From NCBI GenBank assembly GCA_012932295.1, contig JAAONU010000001.1, positions 30,783,449 through 30,847,448 on the forward strand: a stretch of DNA of 64,000 bases. Direction: 5' to 3'. Position 1 is the first letter of the stretch. The number at the start of each line of letters is the position of its first letter. The position numbers and the translations under genes were made by a program. The notes beneath the pieces were generated by a model. That model worked only from the letters and a program-made list of their open reading frames with translations. It did not search any database and was not told the origin of the DNA. Of this stretch, positions 36,670-48,600 are shown in pieces. This DNA comes from Cyclina sinensis (lineage: Eukaryota > Mollusca > Bivalvia > Venerida > Veneridae).

Positions 36670-37930
36670 TAGGGATGTCAACGAGTATCCGAGTACTCGG
36701 ATATCCGGATACTATGTTGGTATTCGGATACTAATTTTCTATACGAATATTCGTATACAAAATAAAAATAACAGTGAAATTTAACTTTGATAGAAAAAAA
36801 TCAAACACTGGCAAAATTAATTTGACAATTTCATGACGCTAAACAAAATCGTATTGACTGCCCGCGGCATATCACTTAATTGGTTTATTGATAAAGTTTG
36901 TCTGTCGCACGCCGTGTATTCGTCTTGTAAACTGCTAAGATACAACGCGACACCCTATTGTGTTTCAATTACTTTAATCCATTGTGTTTATAGAGTCTAT
37001 ATAAGAATACCTTGCCCCATTGTAAATCAATTAGCAGTGTCAAACATGGCAATTATGGGGCACACGGTAACTTCCGCAAATAATCCTATAATAGTTTTAA
37101 CGCAATACTAAAAGAATATCCAATCAAAATGTGAGTACTCAAACGATGTATCCAATCAATGATTTTCTAAAACAAGCGTTATAATTTTAATGTGTCAAAC
37201 AATCATTCTTTTCTAGAATTCCAAAGCATTTATATTGAAAAAATAAGAACCATTCTCAGCAACTTGCCTCCTAAAATAGCATCCGACGTGTGGAAATACT
37301 TCACGCGAGCGGAAAGCAAAACAGCGAAAAACAAACAGACAGAAACGTTTTGAAGTCTATTAAAACTTCAAACATGTTTGAAATCATTGTTTTGTCTTAC
37401 ATGCATTTTGTTTGCGCTCACATAGTACCGTAAGCTGCATTAATACCAGTATGAAAGAATAGATTAATAAAATAACATTTTGATCTATAGTGATTTTAAA
37501 ATGATATCTTTAAAATAGTTTAAATGACATATCATATTTAGAAAGTAAAAAGGACAGACCATGGAAAAAATTAAGAAACAATAAACGGACGAATGACGTT
37601 TTCGTTAGAAACTAAGACTTGCCGCACATGCGTATTGGCGGGAAAATATACTTCAGTGGCCACGAGGAAACTAAAAACGGTCAACAACATGTCTTTGTAT
37701 TATCATCTTTATTTACACGTAGATACAAAAACAGTTATTGTTTTGTGAAACTGTCTTATCACCTGTAATATGACTACCAGAACAATATGTAAAACATACA
37801 TCAAATGTTAAGCCTAGGAATTGGAACATTGAGTTTATCTAGTCGTCGATTTTATACGAGTATCCGGATAGTATCCGGATAGTCTATACGAGTATCCGGA
37901 TACCGTTTTAGGTATTCGTTGACATCCCTA
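36670..37930. mobile_element. Non-autonomous hAT element with 8-bp target duplication
   Basis: The ends are TAGGGATGTCAACGA (left) and its inverted match at the right (TCGTTGACATCCCTA, allowing one mismatch). Subterminal repeats of ACGAGTATCCGGATA occur at both ends. The target duplication TAAAATAC is perfect (36662-36669 and 37931-37938). The 1261-bp body has no transposase frame; the 92-codon frame at 36833 matches nothing I know. Confidence 0.92.
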
Positions 37931-39685
37931 TAAAATACGTTACTATTCCTGTTTTTAGGAGGACTATAAAATGTACATGTAAATGCTAGAAATACTTTAT
38001 GTATATTTCATCTTACTTGACAGACAAAATAACATAATGTGAGCACTTAAAAACTATTAATATAGCAATAATACATAAATGCAATTAAGTTTGATGTTTT
38101 ATTAAAGTCTAGAAAGTTTAAGAAAAGTTTATGGATACCAAGATTAGTTTCAAAACAGCAAAAATAAAACATAAAAAAGTAAGATGAACAGCCAAAATAA
38201 GTCTCTTTTTTACTGGTAATTTCTCCTGAGGTGTGAAGCTAGAAAACTTCAAAATTCATTGGTTTTGCATATTCCTGAAGAGGTTTGCTTTGTACAGAGT
38301 ATATTTGAGCCTTTTCTTTTCAGTCTGTCATTGTGAATTATAGTAGTACAGAATACTAAGTTTCTTTCTGCGAAATATGTCTTCAGTCAAAATTTTGTGA
38401 ATTAATTAGCACCTTAATTGTTTTCCCAGAATTGTGAAATGTTTAAACAGTGATAGTTGAAGTATGAGGAGAAAAAAGGAAAAACAAAAATCGAATGTGT
38501 AGAAAGAAATACGAAATGTTTTATTCTCACTTGCAATGAGGTACTTAAGAAAAGTGAAAAAGTTATTAAAAATAAGGCTGGAATTTGCACTAAGATGTTC
38601 TATGACAACAGAGTTATTTTGTCTTAATTTTCAGCATTTTTCTAAACTGCTATGATTGAGTAGTTTGTGTCTGAGTAGTTTTCTCTTGTCTAGACCATAT
38701 TGTCTTGAATTTATATTTTGTATTTACTTGCTGTTGTTTCATCTTAAAAGACAGTTGGGTTTCCATTGCTTAGATCTTTACTGCAGAAGATATACAGAAG
38801 TAAATGATAGTTTTGTGGAAATATTTAGAGTAGGTCGTTTTGCATTGAATGAAGTTTTCCAAGATTCAAGGCTGTTATTTTTTTGAGAAATAATTTTTTT
38901 GCATTTACTATTTGTGTGGTGTTAAGACTTTTTTTTACAGGATAAGGCCAGAATGACAGACTGTAGTGATTTTTTCAAAAAACAGAAAAGGAGTTATGTT
39001 GATTAGTGCAGTAAAAATGAAAAGGTATGCATAAAGTATGTATGGCTGATGCTCCATTAATTACAATAGGAAGTGTTAGAGTTACCTCCGGAGAACATTT
39101 ATGGAGAACATTTAATAACATGATTATATGTTATGGGATGTACTGTATGAAAAACTTTTGAATTCTCAACAATTGAAAAACCTATTAGAAATACCTTTTA
39201 AGGGTTGGTGTTGGCATAGTGAAGGAAGTTATCAAGTGCCAAAATATTGCATTCTCTGCATTAATAACACATTTTTTTTGCCTCTAAATACAAATTAATG
39301 TAAATTATATAATTCTTTCCATGCTTTATAATTTTTTGCATGTCCAGTGTTAGAAAGAAAACTTTGTTTTATTTTTTTAATAAATGAAAGGAGATTGAAA
39401 TATATATGCACACTATAAGTTATCAGGCAGATAGCACTAGATTTTAGCTGGAACTGATATCTTTAGCTCCTCTTACAATTAAAATAGCCGTGTGAAGTTT
39501 AAGTGTGTATGTACATTGTATACTGATGTTTAGTTGGTAAACTAGTATGTAAAATGATATTTTATTTGTTTGAAATGTGATTATATTGTCCTTGTTAAAC
39601 ATTTTATTCTTTGGATGTTAACAAAATAAAGAATGAGATACTGTGAAATAAAAGATTGAGAAATGGATTTCAGTGTTGGTTTTTG
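37931..39685. other. Intergenic or distal 3' region, no recognised content
   Basis: T-rich, low-complexity DNA downstream of GBF1. AATAAA-type hexamers near 39625 and 39647 could serve a longer GBF1 transcript if the hAT element is read through. No gene or repeat family was recognised. Confidence 0.5.
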
Positions 39686-41900
39686 TGTTGCCCTTTCAAA
39701 GAAACAGCGATACATAGGGATCGCTTTGTCCATCACGAAAACTTAACTTTGGCTATAACTTTGCCATTTCTTAACATTTCCTGATAAAACTTTCAAATTA
39801 TATTGTTTACAACAGGGTCATGACGATGCCAAAACCTTCAGGTCAAGGTCAAATGTGACAGAGTTATGCCCCTTTTTAGCTCACCTGTCATGTAGTGACA
39901 GAGTGAGCTTTTCTGATCACCTTTTGTCCGTCGTCCATCCAGCCACAATTAGTTTAACACTCTTATGGTCACATTTTTGCCTCAATTGTCATGAAACTTG
40001 GTCAGGGTGTTTGTCTCATTAATATCTCGGACGAGTTCGAACATGGGTTATCAGGGTTTTAAAACTAGGTCACAGAGCCCAAAAATAGAAAAATCTTGTT
40101 AACACTCTAAAGGCTACTTTTTAAGTCCAAATATAGCCTGGAAATTTGTCAGAAAGGTTGCTTTGACGATTTCTAGGTCAAGTTCAAATATGGGTCATCT
40201 GGGGTCAAAAACTAGGTCACAGAGCCCAAATATTGAAAAACCTTGTTAACACTCTAGAGGTTACATTTTCAGCCCAAATAATCTGGAAATTTGTCAGAAA
40301 GGTCTCTTCAAAAATTTCTAGCACAATTTCAAATATGGGTCATCTGGGTTCAAAAACTAGGTCACAGACCACAAAAATAGAAAAATCTTGTTAACACTCT
40401 AGAGGTTACATTTTCAGCCCAAATAATCTGGAAATTTGTCAGAAAGGTTGCCTTAAGGATTTCTAGATCAAATTGGAATATGGGTCATCTTGGGTCACAA
40501 ACTAGGTCACAGAGTCCAAATATGGAAAAACCTTGTTAACATTCTAAAGGTAGCATTTTCAGTCCAAATAACCCGGAAATTTGTCAGAAAGGTTCTATCA
40601 ATGATTTCTAGCTCAGTTTTGAATATAGGTTTTCTGGGGTCAAAAACTAGGTCACAGAGCCTGAAAGTAGAAAAACCTTGTTAATGCTCTAGAGGTTACA
40701 TTTTTAGTCCAAATGTCCTTGAAATTTGTCAGAAAGGTTGTTCCAATGATTTCTAGCTCAGATTTGGATACGAGTCATCTAGGATCAAAAACAAGGTCAC
40801 TTTGTCCAAATATGTAAAAAACTTTTTAACACTCCAGAGGTTACATTTTCAGTCCAAATATCCTGGAAATTTGTCAGACAGGCTTGATGATTTCTAGCTC
40901 AAGTTGGAGTATGGGTCATCTGGGGTCAAAAACTAGGTCACAGAGCCCAAATATGGAAAAACCTTGTTAACACTTTAGAGGTAACATTTTAATTCCAAAT
41001 AACCTGGAAATTTGTCAGAAAGCTTAATTCTATGGTTTCTAGGTCAAGTTTGAATATTGGTCATCTGGAGTCGAAACATCTAGGTCACAGAGCCCAAATA
41101 TCAAAAAACTTTGTAAACACTCTAGAAGCTAAATTATCAGTCCAAATGTCCTGGAAATTTGTCAGAAAGGTTCTTTTGATGATTTGTAGCTCAGATTTGG
41201 ATATGGGTCATCTGGGGTCTAAAACTAGGTCACAGAGCCTAAATATCAAAAAACCTTGTTAACATTCTAGAGGCTACTTTTTCAGTTCAAATATCCTGGA
41301 AATTTGTCAGAGAGATTGTTTTGATAATTTCTAGCTCAAGTTCGAATATCTGACATCTAGGTTAAAAGACTAGGTCATAGAGCCCAAATATGGAAAAAGC
41401 TTGTTAACACTCTAGAGGTAACATTTTCAGTACAAATAACCTTGAAATTTGTCAAAGAGATTGTTTCAATAATTTCTAGGTCAAGTTTGAATATTGGTCA
41501 TCTAGGGTCAATTAACCAGGTCCATAGCAACTTTGTTAAAAGCAGTCATACTCAGGTGAGCGATACAGGGCCATCATGGCCCTCTTGTTGTACTTGGACT
41601 TTGTCACAAAAACTTAACATTGGCTATAACTATGCCATTTCTTGAAATTTCTACATCAAACTTTCCAATTGTAATGCTTACAATGGTATCCCTTACAACA
41701 TAGAGATCACATTGTCCGTCTGTCACGAAAACTTTATATTTTCTATACATGTAACTTTGCCATTTCTTAACATTTCTTCATCAAACTTTCAAATTATATT
41801 ACTTATGACAACAGGGTCTTGATGATGCAAAAATCTTTAGGTCAAGATCACATTTAGTTGAGTTATGCCTCTTTTTGTACTTGGACTAGCATGCTGTCTT
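39686..41900. repeat. Three tandem repeat monomers, the first split by an insertion
   Basis: Monomers share AACTT, GGCTATAACT-like and TGCCATTTCTTAACATTTC blocks, then a GGTCAAGGTCA-like block and GAGTTATGCC. Copies lie at 39686-39877, about 41590-41690 and 41690-41887. The first is interrupted by the AGCTCACCTG element at 39878. The third keeps the uninterrupted junction (41860-41887). The family name is unknown to me. Confidence 0.6.
39878..41588. mobile_element. Second AGCTCACCTG-type tandem-array element
   Basis: The head is AGCTCACCTGTCATGTAGTG. The tail is CAGGTGAGCGATACAGGG and the same AGGGCCATCATGGCCCT palindrome (41567-41583) as the copy in GBF1 intron 32. Its core has about ten units of about 145 bp. 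It is about 0.7 kb shorter than the intronic copy, because the first unit type (CTCTACCAAG) is missing and the array length differs. Confidence 0.8.
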
Positions 41901-42805
41901 TTCCAGCAGGCTCTTGTTTACCTTTTTAGTTTTTCTAACAGAGTACCCAAGGGTGACACAAGTGTTCCACTGAACACCAATCTAGTTATAGACTTTAAAA
42001 TGATTTATTGTATGTTTGTCAAAGAGGGGATGTATTATGAGAATGCTCACAACACAAGTTGTCTGCTCTCTAAGACATAGAGATTTCATTAAATTTTCAT
42101 AAAATCATATGGCATGGTATCCCAACACAAAAACAAGTTGAAATCCTCTAGGCACTATAAAGTTATGACCCTTGCATTATCCAAATATGGCAAAAACAGC
42201 CTTGTCTAGTCTCTTAAGTCAGAGTTCTTGTACATTCCTCACTCAACTTTATGATAATATCTTGGCCAAGTTTGATAAACATTCATGGCATTCATGACTT
42301 TTTCCATTCTCTAAGTGGATGAAATTTTCATTATAACTTGAAAATACATTTCTGTTGCTTTTTATGATGAGCTAAATAACTTTAACCTTAAACAATTTAT
42401 ATAGAGTCAGAACAAATGCTGAAAACACAGTGCATGTTTAGGAATCAAGTAGATAAAAAGCAATGAAGAGTTCTTTCTCTTCTAAGAGACATAAATGCAA
42501 AAACATACCTTCCCTTATCATTGTGAATTTAAACACATTGAGCCAGTAAAAAAACACAATAATCAGCTCTTCTCGGAGTAAAACTTTTCTCTGAGAACAT
42601 ATTTTAGATAAAAGACTGCCAATGTTTGATTTGTTAAGTGTACTCATCAGTGTAAATTGATGTATTTTAAACATTCAGGGTCGCTTTGATTTAATAACCT
42701 TTAATACATCATATGCACATACAGGAGTTTTTCTGAAATTTTTTTCAGAGTTGAAAAGGGAATTTTGGATTATTTGAAAAAAAACAATTGACCAGATTAT
42801 CAAAA

Positions 42806-43150
42806 CTAGAGAATGTGTCCATAGGACACTAATGCCCCCACATTCTGCTGTACTATCACAAAAAATCCTGTACAATTACAGGTGTGTATAAACATTGTCC
42901 TTAACATTAAAGAGTCTAAAAATGCTATTTTTTGCTTTATCAGGGGGCATAACTCTGTTGATCTCCAATAAATTTGCATCAAAATACCCAGGTGTTTAAG
43001 TTCACATGCTGACAACTATTCTCAGAAAGTTTCATGGCTCTAGCAGTTATACATTTGGAGTTACATGCCACACAAACCAGTCTACGTAAGGAAACTGTGA
43101 CAGCTGGGCAAGGGCAAATCTATATACCCCCCAAAAGAGGTGAGGCATAA
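42806..43150. repeat. Probable MITE-like repeat
   Basis: Begins CTAGAGAATGTGTCCATAGG with ACTAATGCCCCCAC and ends near CCCCCCAAAAGAGGTGAGGC. I recognise the opening as a common bivalve interspersed repeat. No clean inverted ends or target duplication can be read, so borders are approximate. Confidence 0.4.
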
Positions 43151-45626
43151 AAATGGAAAACGGAAAACTCACTCCTTCCACATGCTAGTTTGGTATTCTG
43201 ATAAAAGATAGCCACCTCACACAAAGGCTCAGTCTAGAGCATCTTGTGCTCAGGAAAGCTGAACTACATGTATTTAGTATCAAAGCTCTGTTTTATGGAA
43301 CACTTCTATTTTTTTCCAGTAATGTCTAGGAAAGCTTTTATTAAATTTTGAGGGTTGGCAGCTATGTGGTCATTTTTGACAGCTTATGAGTCTACTCAGC
43401 TATGTAGTGACAGAATTTTTCGATTTGAGACTGTTAGTACTTAAAAATTGACATGTTTTTATTTCACCTATCTTTCTAAACAAAATTTCTTGGCCTTTGG
43501 CTTCTGCTGTAAGGCCAGAGTAAGTATTAAGACTCATTAAACAAGTGTCAACTCTGTGTAACATACAGACACTTCCAACACACTTTAAATGTTTGTACTC
43601 ACCATCAGCACTGAGAAGAATAAAACATTTCATATTTCCATACATTTTATTACATCATGAAGACATACAACCCACAAGTTTCCATGTTAACTAGAGCAAA
43701 TGGATTTCTGCACAGAACAAAGTAGAATAATATGGAATGTTCCAAGTACAAAGTCAAACCAAAACGAAGTAGACAAAAACAGTTTCAACTTTACAATGTT
43801 ACTGAAATCATAGAAATTGCAAATTATATGAATACCTTTAACCTGCTTGATTCACAGCAGTATAGCCATATGCCCTAAAGGAAATATTCAGTTATACATG
43901 TAAATCATTAAGTTCTACAAGCATGTGTAATGAATGAGTATCAACAAACGTTGTAAACTCCTGGAAAGACCTTGATACAGATTAGTTGTTAAGACACTGA
44001 CAATGACTGCGCACCCATAGAATGACTAACAGCCTTGCTGTTGCCCAAAGCAGACACTTTTGATGTCAATCATTTGTTAAAAAAAAAAAAACAGTTCCCT
44101 CAAGATGCCCCAATCGACAAATCTATTGCTGAAAAGTTTAATAAAGTTTCTATCATACATAGTATGAGAGAAACTGAGACCAGTCTTTTAGATGTTAACA
44201 GTGAAGCTAATCTATTATTTTCATATAATTTTATATGCTCAGCATCAAAATGAGTATTACATAAAAAAAACATTTCTATTCCAAATGTAAGTGGGTTAAC
44301 AATGCAGTGGAATAGGTTTGTGCTATATAAAATGATTACTTCTGTATTCTTTATCTGCATGTCATCCCACAGTATACATGTATTTTAATGAGGAACTTTA
44401 TCTTAACAGAAATGCAAGAAATATCTAGCATTCCTTTCAGGTTTTTCCTTGATTTCTGAATTTCAAACAAAAGAGTTACCGGTATGCTTTGTGTATTTTT
44501 AAGCCAACTACCTCTGTTGAAAAGATTTTCACCTGCCCTAATCACAGATTTCACAAAAATAAACTGTTCATTTCATATGGAAGGAATACCCACAGTTTTT
44601 GTAAAAAGTTAACAAAAAAAAACTTCTTAACGATTAAATTTTCTTCAAATGTACAAAGGGTGTATCAACATCTTATGACAATGACTCTTAACTACATTTT
44701 AACAAGAAATATTGGCCCTATCATGGCATTACATAAAATTGTGACATCACATAAATTAACATTTTTAATAAACACACTGCGCTGTAATAATTCTTTAAAC
44801 CTTCAATGTGAAGTTATCTCAGATAAGTTCAAAATCCCAAAATACTCTTTCTACTACACAAGAAGAAGATTGTTGTAACAGAAGACAACTGCAGTGTGCA
44901 AGGCCCCTTGTACCAATGGTACTATTGCAACAATATGGTTCCCTATTACATGTACTTTTCCCTTGAACAGTTCATAGTACAATTAACTGAGCTACTCCCT
45001 CTAACTTTGGAACTTTCTGTCTCTTACTCTAACCCAAAACAATCAATAATACCTGATATGCATTCCAGCATAAATTTCAAATATGTGTTATGTGCTGACA
45101 CACAAAGCAATAGTCTTTTAAGTAAATTATGAGAATGATAAATAAAATTACATTTACATTCCCTGAAATTTTTTCCAAACATTTTACATCAAGCAGCCAA
45201 TGCATTTTTTGTATGTCACTTTATTTTTTGTTACTTTACATCTATTACTATCCACAATGTGTAAGCATATATCATATTACTTTTTTTAATAAGAACACCT
45301 TTGATATATTATATATATAACACCTATGTGCCTGCCTAGTATAGCAAGTATTGACTTTTGGCAGTATTAAGTGGAAGTTTACATTTTGATTTCCCATTTA
45401 TATTTCCCAACATTTGGTTACACATACATGTAAATATTATGTTTAAACATTAACACCATAAATATACTTTTTTTTGATTTCCCACAATTTAGATAACTGG
45501 TACCATAGCTGCATTATTTTTCAATAAAATCATTAGAACCCTAGAAGTTCAAGACCAGCTGAATAAATGTATAGTGGCATGAGATTATGTAATAAATTAA
45601 ATATAAAATCCTAATGCCTTCATTTG
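43151..45626 (-). other. Region downstream of PMM, probably including its 3' UTR
   Basis: AT-rich, with no exon recognised on either strand. Reverse-strand AATAAA candidates are frequent (for example 43646-43651), so the PMM mRNA end cannot be fixed. The 129-codon frame at 44489-44878 (+) shows no family resemblance and probably lies antisense to the PMM 3' UTR. Confidence 0.4.
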
Positions 45627-48600
45627 TTAAAGTCCATTAAGAATGACATCTGTGACTTGTTTAATTGTGTCAGCTGGACTGGTTACTGTGTGCCCTATTG
45701 TTCTTGGATCTTCAAAGATTTCATAGTCATTTCCACCCTGAAAGACAAAATATTTCAAAATAAATACTCTGTAAGAAAAAACAACAGACAAATGCAGAAA
45801 ACAATGGCATTGACTGAAACCTGTAATGATCATATTACCCTAATCCCATTGACATGTGACATCTTCTTACCCTTCTTAAACTGGTCTTTCCTAGACATCT
45901 ATTTTGACTTCTCTCAGACTTAAAGATTTGCAACAGAAACATGTCAAATCCCTTGTGGTTGGTAAGTCTGGCTTATTTTAGCCAATCAGAGCTGGAATCT
46001 GACCAGTAAATTCCCTATTAGTTTTTCTCATAATTTCTATCTTAAAAAAGCCTGTTAACGTTGTGGTCTTACAGAGATAAGTTACGTCCTGGCCCCAGTT
46101 TCTTGATTGTATACGTACGTAAGTACAGACTCAGTAATTAACTCATCTAGTTTCATATTTTTCAGTTTAACTAGTTAAAGGGCATTCAAATTGTGACTCT
46201 GTCAAGTCACAGAGTTAGAATCAGCTAATCAATGCATTCTTTTAAAAAGCTATTCCATTTCTTTACAAAATAGTAACTTATAACATGAAATATTTTTAGA
46301 TTACTCATCAAATACCTATTACTCATTTACATTTTTCTGCTTAAACTGCTGAAAACTACTATTAAACACTTTAATTTTTTTTATGTTAAATACTAGAGAC
46401 CTCCTATGCAGATGTGTGGAAAGAGATCAATTTTTCTTTGGTGTGAATGGAATATTTGCTCTTAGAATTATAAACTCAGTTGCGTAAATATTAAAAGTAT
46501 TTAGTGCTATAAAGTATTTAAATTCAAGAAATTAAAGCCATGTTTCATTTTATAAAACATCATAATTTAATTACAAATTTTTGCATTGGGAATTTCAGAC
46601 TGTAGTTTCTAAATACATGTAAATGATAAAATTTCTGGGTACAAGTCTTGTATATAAACTCTGAATAACAGACGCAAAAAACTGCATCTAACAAAGTTAC
46701 CTCTGCAGTTTTGTCCCCGAAAAAATGCATAGTTTTAAATCCATCTTTTTCTAGAAACTGTAGACAATATGTTTTGTTCCAGCCAACTGGGAATATATCA
46801 AGGCTAATCTGTCCACCAATAGCAAACTGTAAACCACAGTGAGCAAATTCCTTCTCTAATGCTTCTTTGAACTTCTGACGAATGTTGTGCACCTGAAATT
46901 AAGAAGTGTTGTATTTTTTTACCGCGCTACATACATTTTCTCCTTCTTTTCTGACCCTTGCTTAAAAATGTAAGAAATCTGCATTATAAAATTTGCAGTT
47001 AAGTGTATAACACATGGTAATTGTGAGTTAGGATAAACCTGACCCTATCCTCCTGACAGGAATACCAAGTAACTACAGTAGTTGGGCTTCACTCTGTGGC
47101 CATCATCTCTCTTAAAGTAGAAGGTTTACGAGTCAGTGACTAAATGTCTTCTCAATAAGGTGGATTTAGAAGGAAATATATCATAGAGATTTCACTGACA
47201 CCATGCTGTGAGCGGTGCATATTTACAATTTTACAGGGTTTTTTGTTTTTTGTTTTTTTCTATAAACAGAAAATCAATTAACGAAATACTGAAAACTGTT
47301 GCCTAATAATTACAAGAAAATATTTACTGAAGGAAGAATGAAGCAATTACCTTGTCAAAAGCAGCAAACTCATCTCTCTCTTCCTGAGAACAACTACGGC
47401 CTACAGGACAAATGTTCAGCATACTGCTACGGAACTCCACAAATGTACCCCTGAAATACATTCCCATGGAGTATTTGTACATATCACATGTAAATGTATG
47501 TATCAAAATGGCAAACTTGTTTGAACTTCATTAAGTAAAATAATCATGTATTACATACATTACCTTAAATGCATGCATATGGAATTATAAACACATGTTG
47601 AAAATGATCATGTAGTAGTAATTTACAACATAGAATATATTTGTCATCTAGAAAACAAGAAATGTTTGTAAAACATACATGCCCCCCACCTAATTGCTTG
47701 TGGTTGGGCCAAAGCGTTCTCTAGTTATTGGTCAGAAACGCTTTTTAGGATCAAGGTCCCTGTGGCCTTGACCTTTGACCTAATGACCTCAAAATCAATA
47801 GGGGTCATCCACTGGTGATGGCCAACCAGCATACCAAGTTTGGTGAACCTAGGTCAAAGCATTCTCTAGTTATTGATCGGAAACCGTTTTTAGGATGAAA
47901 GTTTCTGTGAGCTTGACATTTGACCGAATGCCCTCAAAATCAATAGGGGGGCATCAACTGGTGATGACCAACCAGCAAGCCAAGTTTGGTGAACCTAGGT
48001 CAAAGCGTTCTCTAGTTATTGGTCGGAAACCGTTTTGAGGATGAAAGTCTCTTTGATCTTGACCTTTGACCTAATGACCTGTCATCTACTGGTGATGACC
48101 AACCAGCATACCAAGTTTGGTGAACCTAGGTCAAAGCGTTCTCTAGTTATTGCTCGGAAACCGTTTTTAGGATGAAAGTCTCTGTGATCTTGACCTTTGA
48201 CCAAATGACCTGTCATCTACTGGTGATGACCAACCAGCATACCAAAGTTTGGTGAACCTAGGTCAAAGCGTTCTCTAGTTATTGATCGGAAACCGTTTTT
48301 AGGGTGAAAGTCTCTGTGATCTTGACCTTTGACCTAATGACCTGTCATCTACTGGTGATGACCAACTAGCATACCAAGTTTGGTGAAACTACGTCAAAGC
48401 GTTCTCTAGTTAATTATCGGAAACCGTTTTTAGGATGAAGGTCTCTGTGATCTTGACCTTTGACCTAATGACCTCAAAATCAATAGGGGACATCTACTGG
48501 TGATGGCCAACCAGCATACCAAGTTTGGTGAACCTAGGTCAAAGCGTTCTCTAGTTATTGATCGGAAACCATTTTTAAGATGCAAGTCCGTGTGAGCTTG

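Noticed and set aside
36833..37111. 92-codon frame inside the hAT element
   Set aside because: No hAT transposase motifs (no RW..D, no dimerisation domain); considered chance.
44489..44878. 129-codon frame on the + strand
   Set aside because: No family resemblance, no splice or promoter context, and it lies antisense to the likely PMM 3' UTR.
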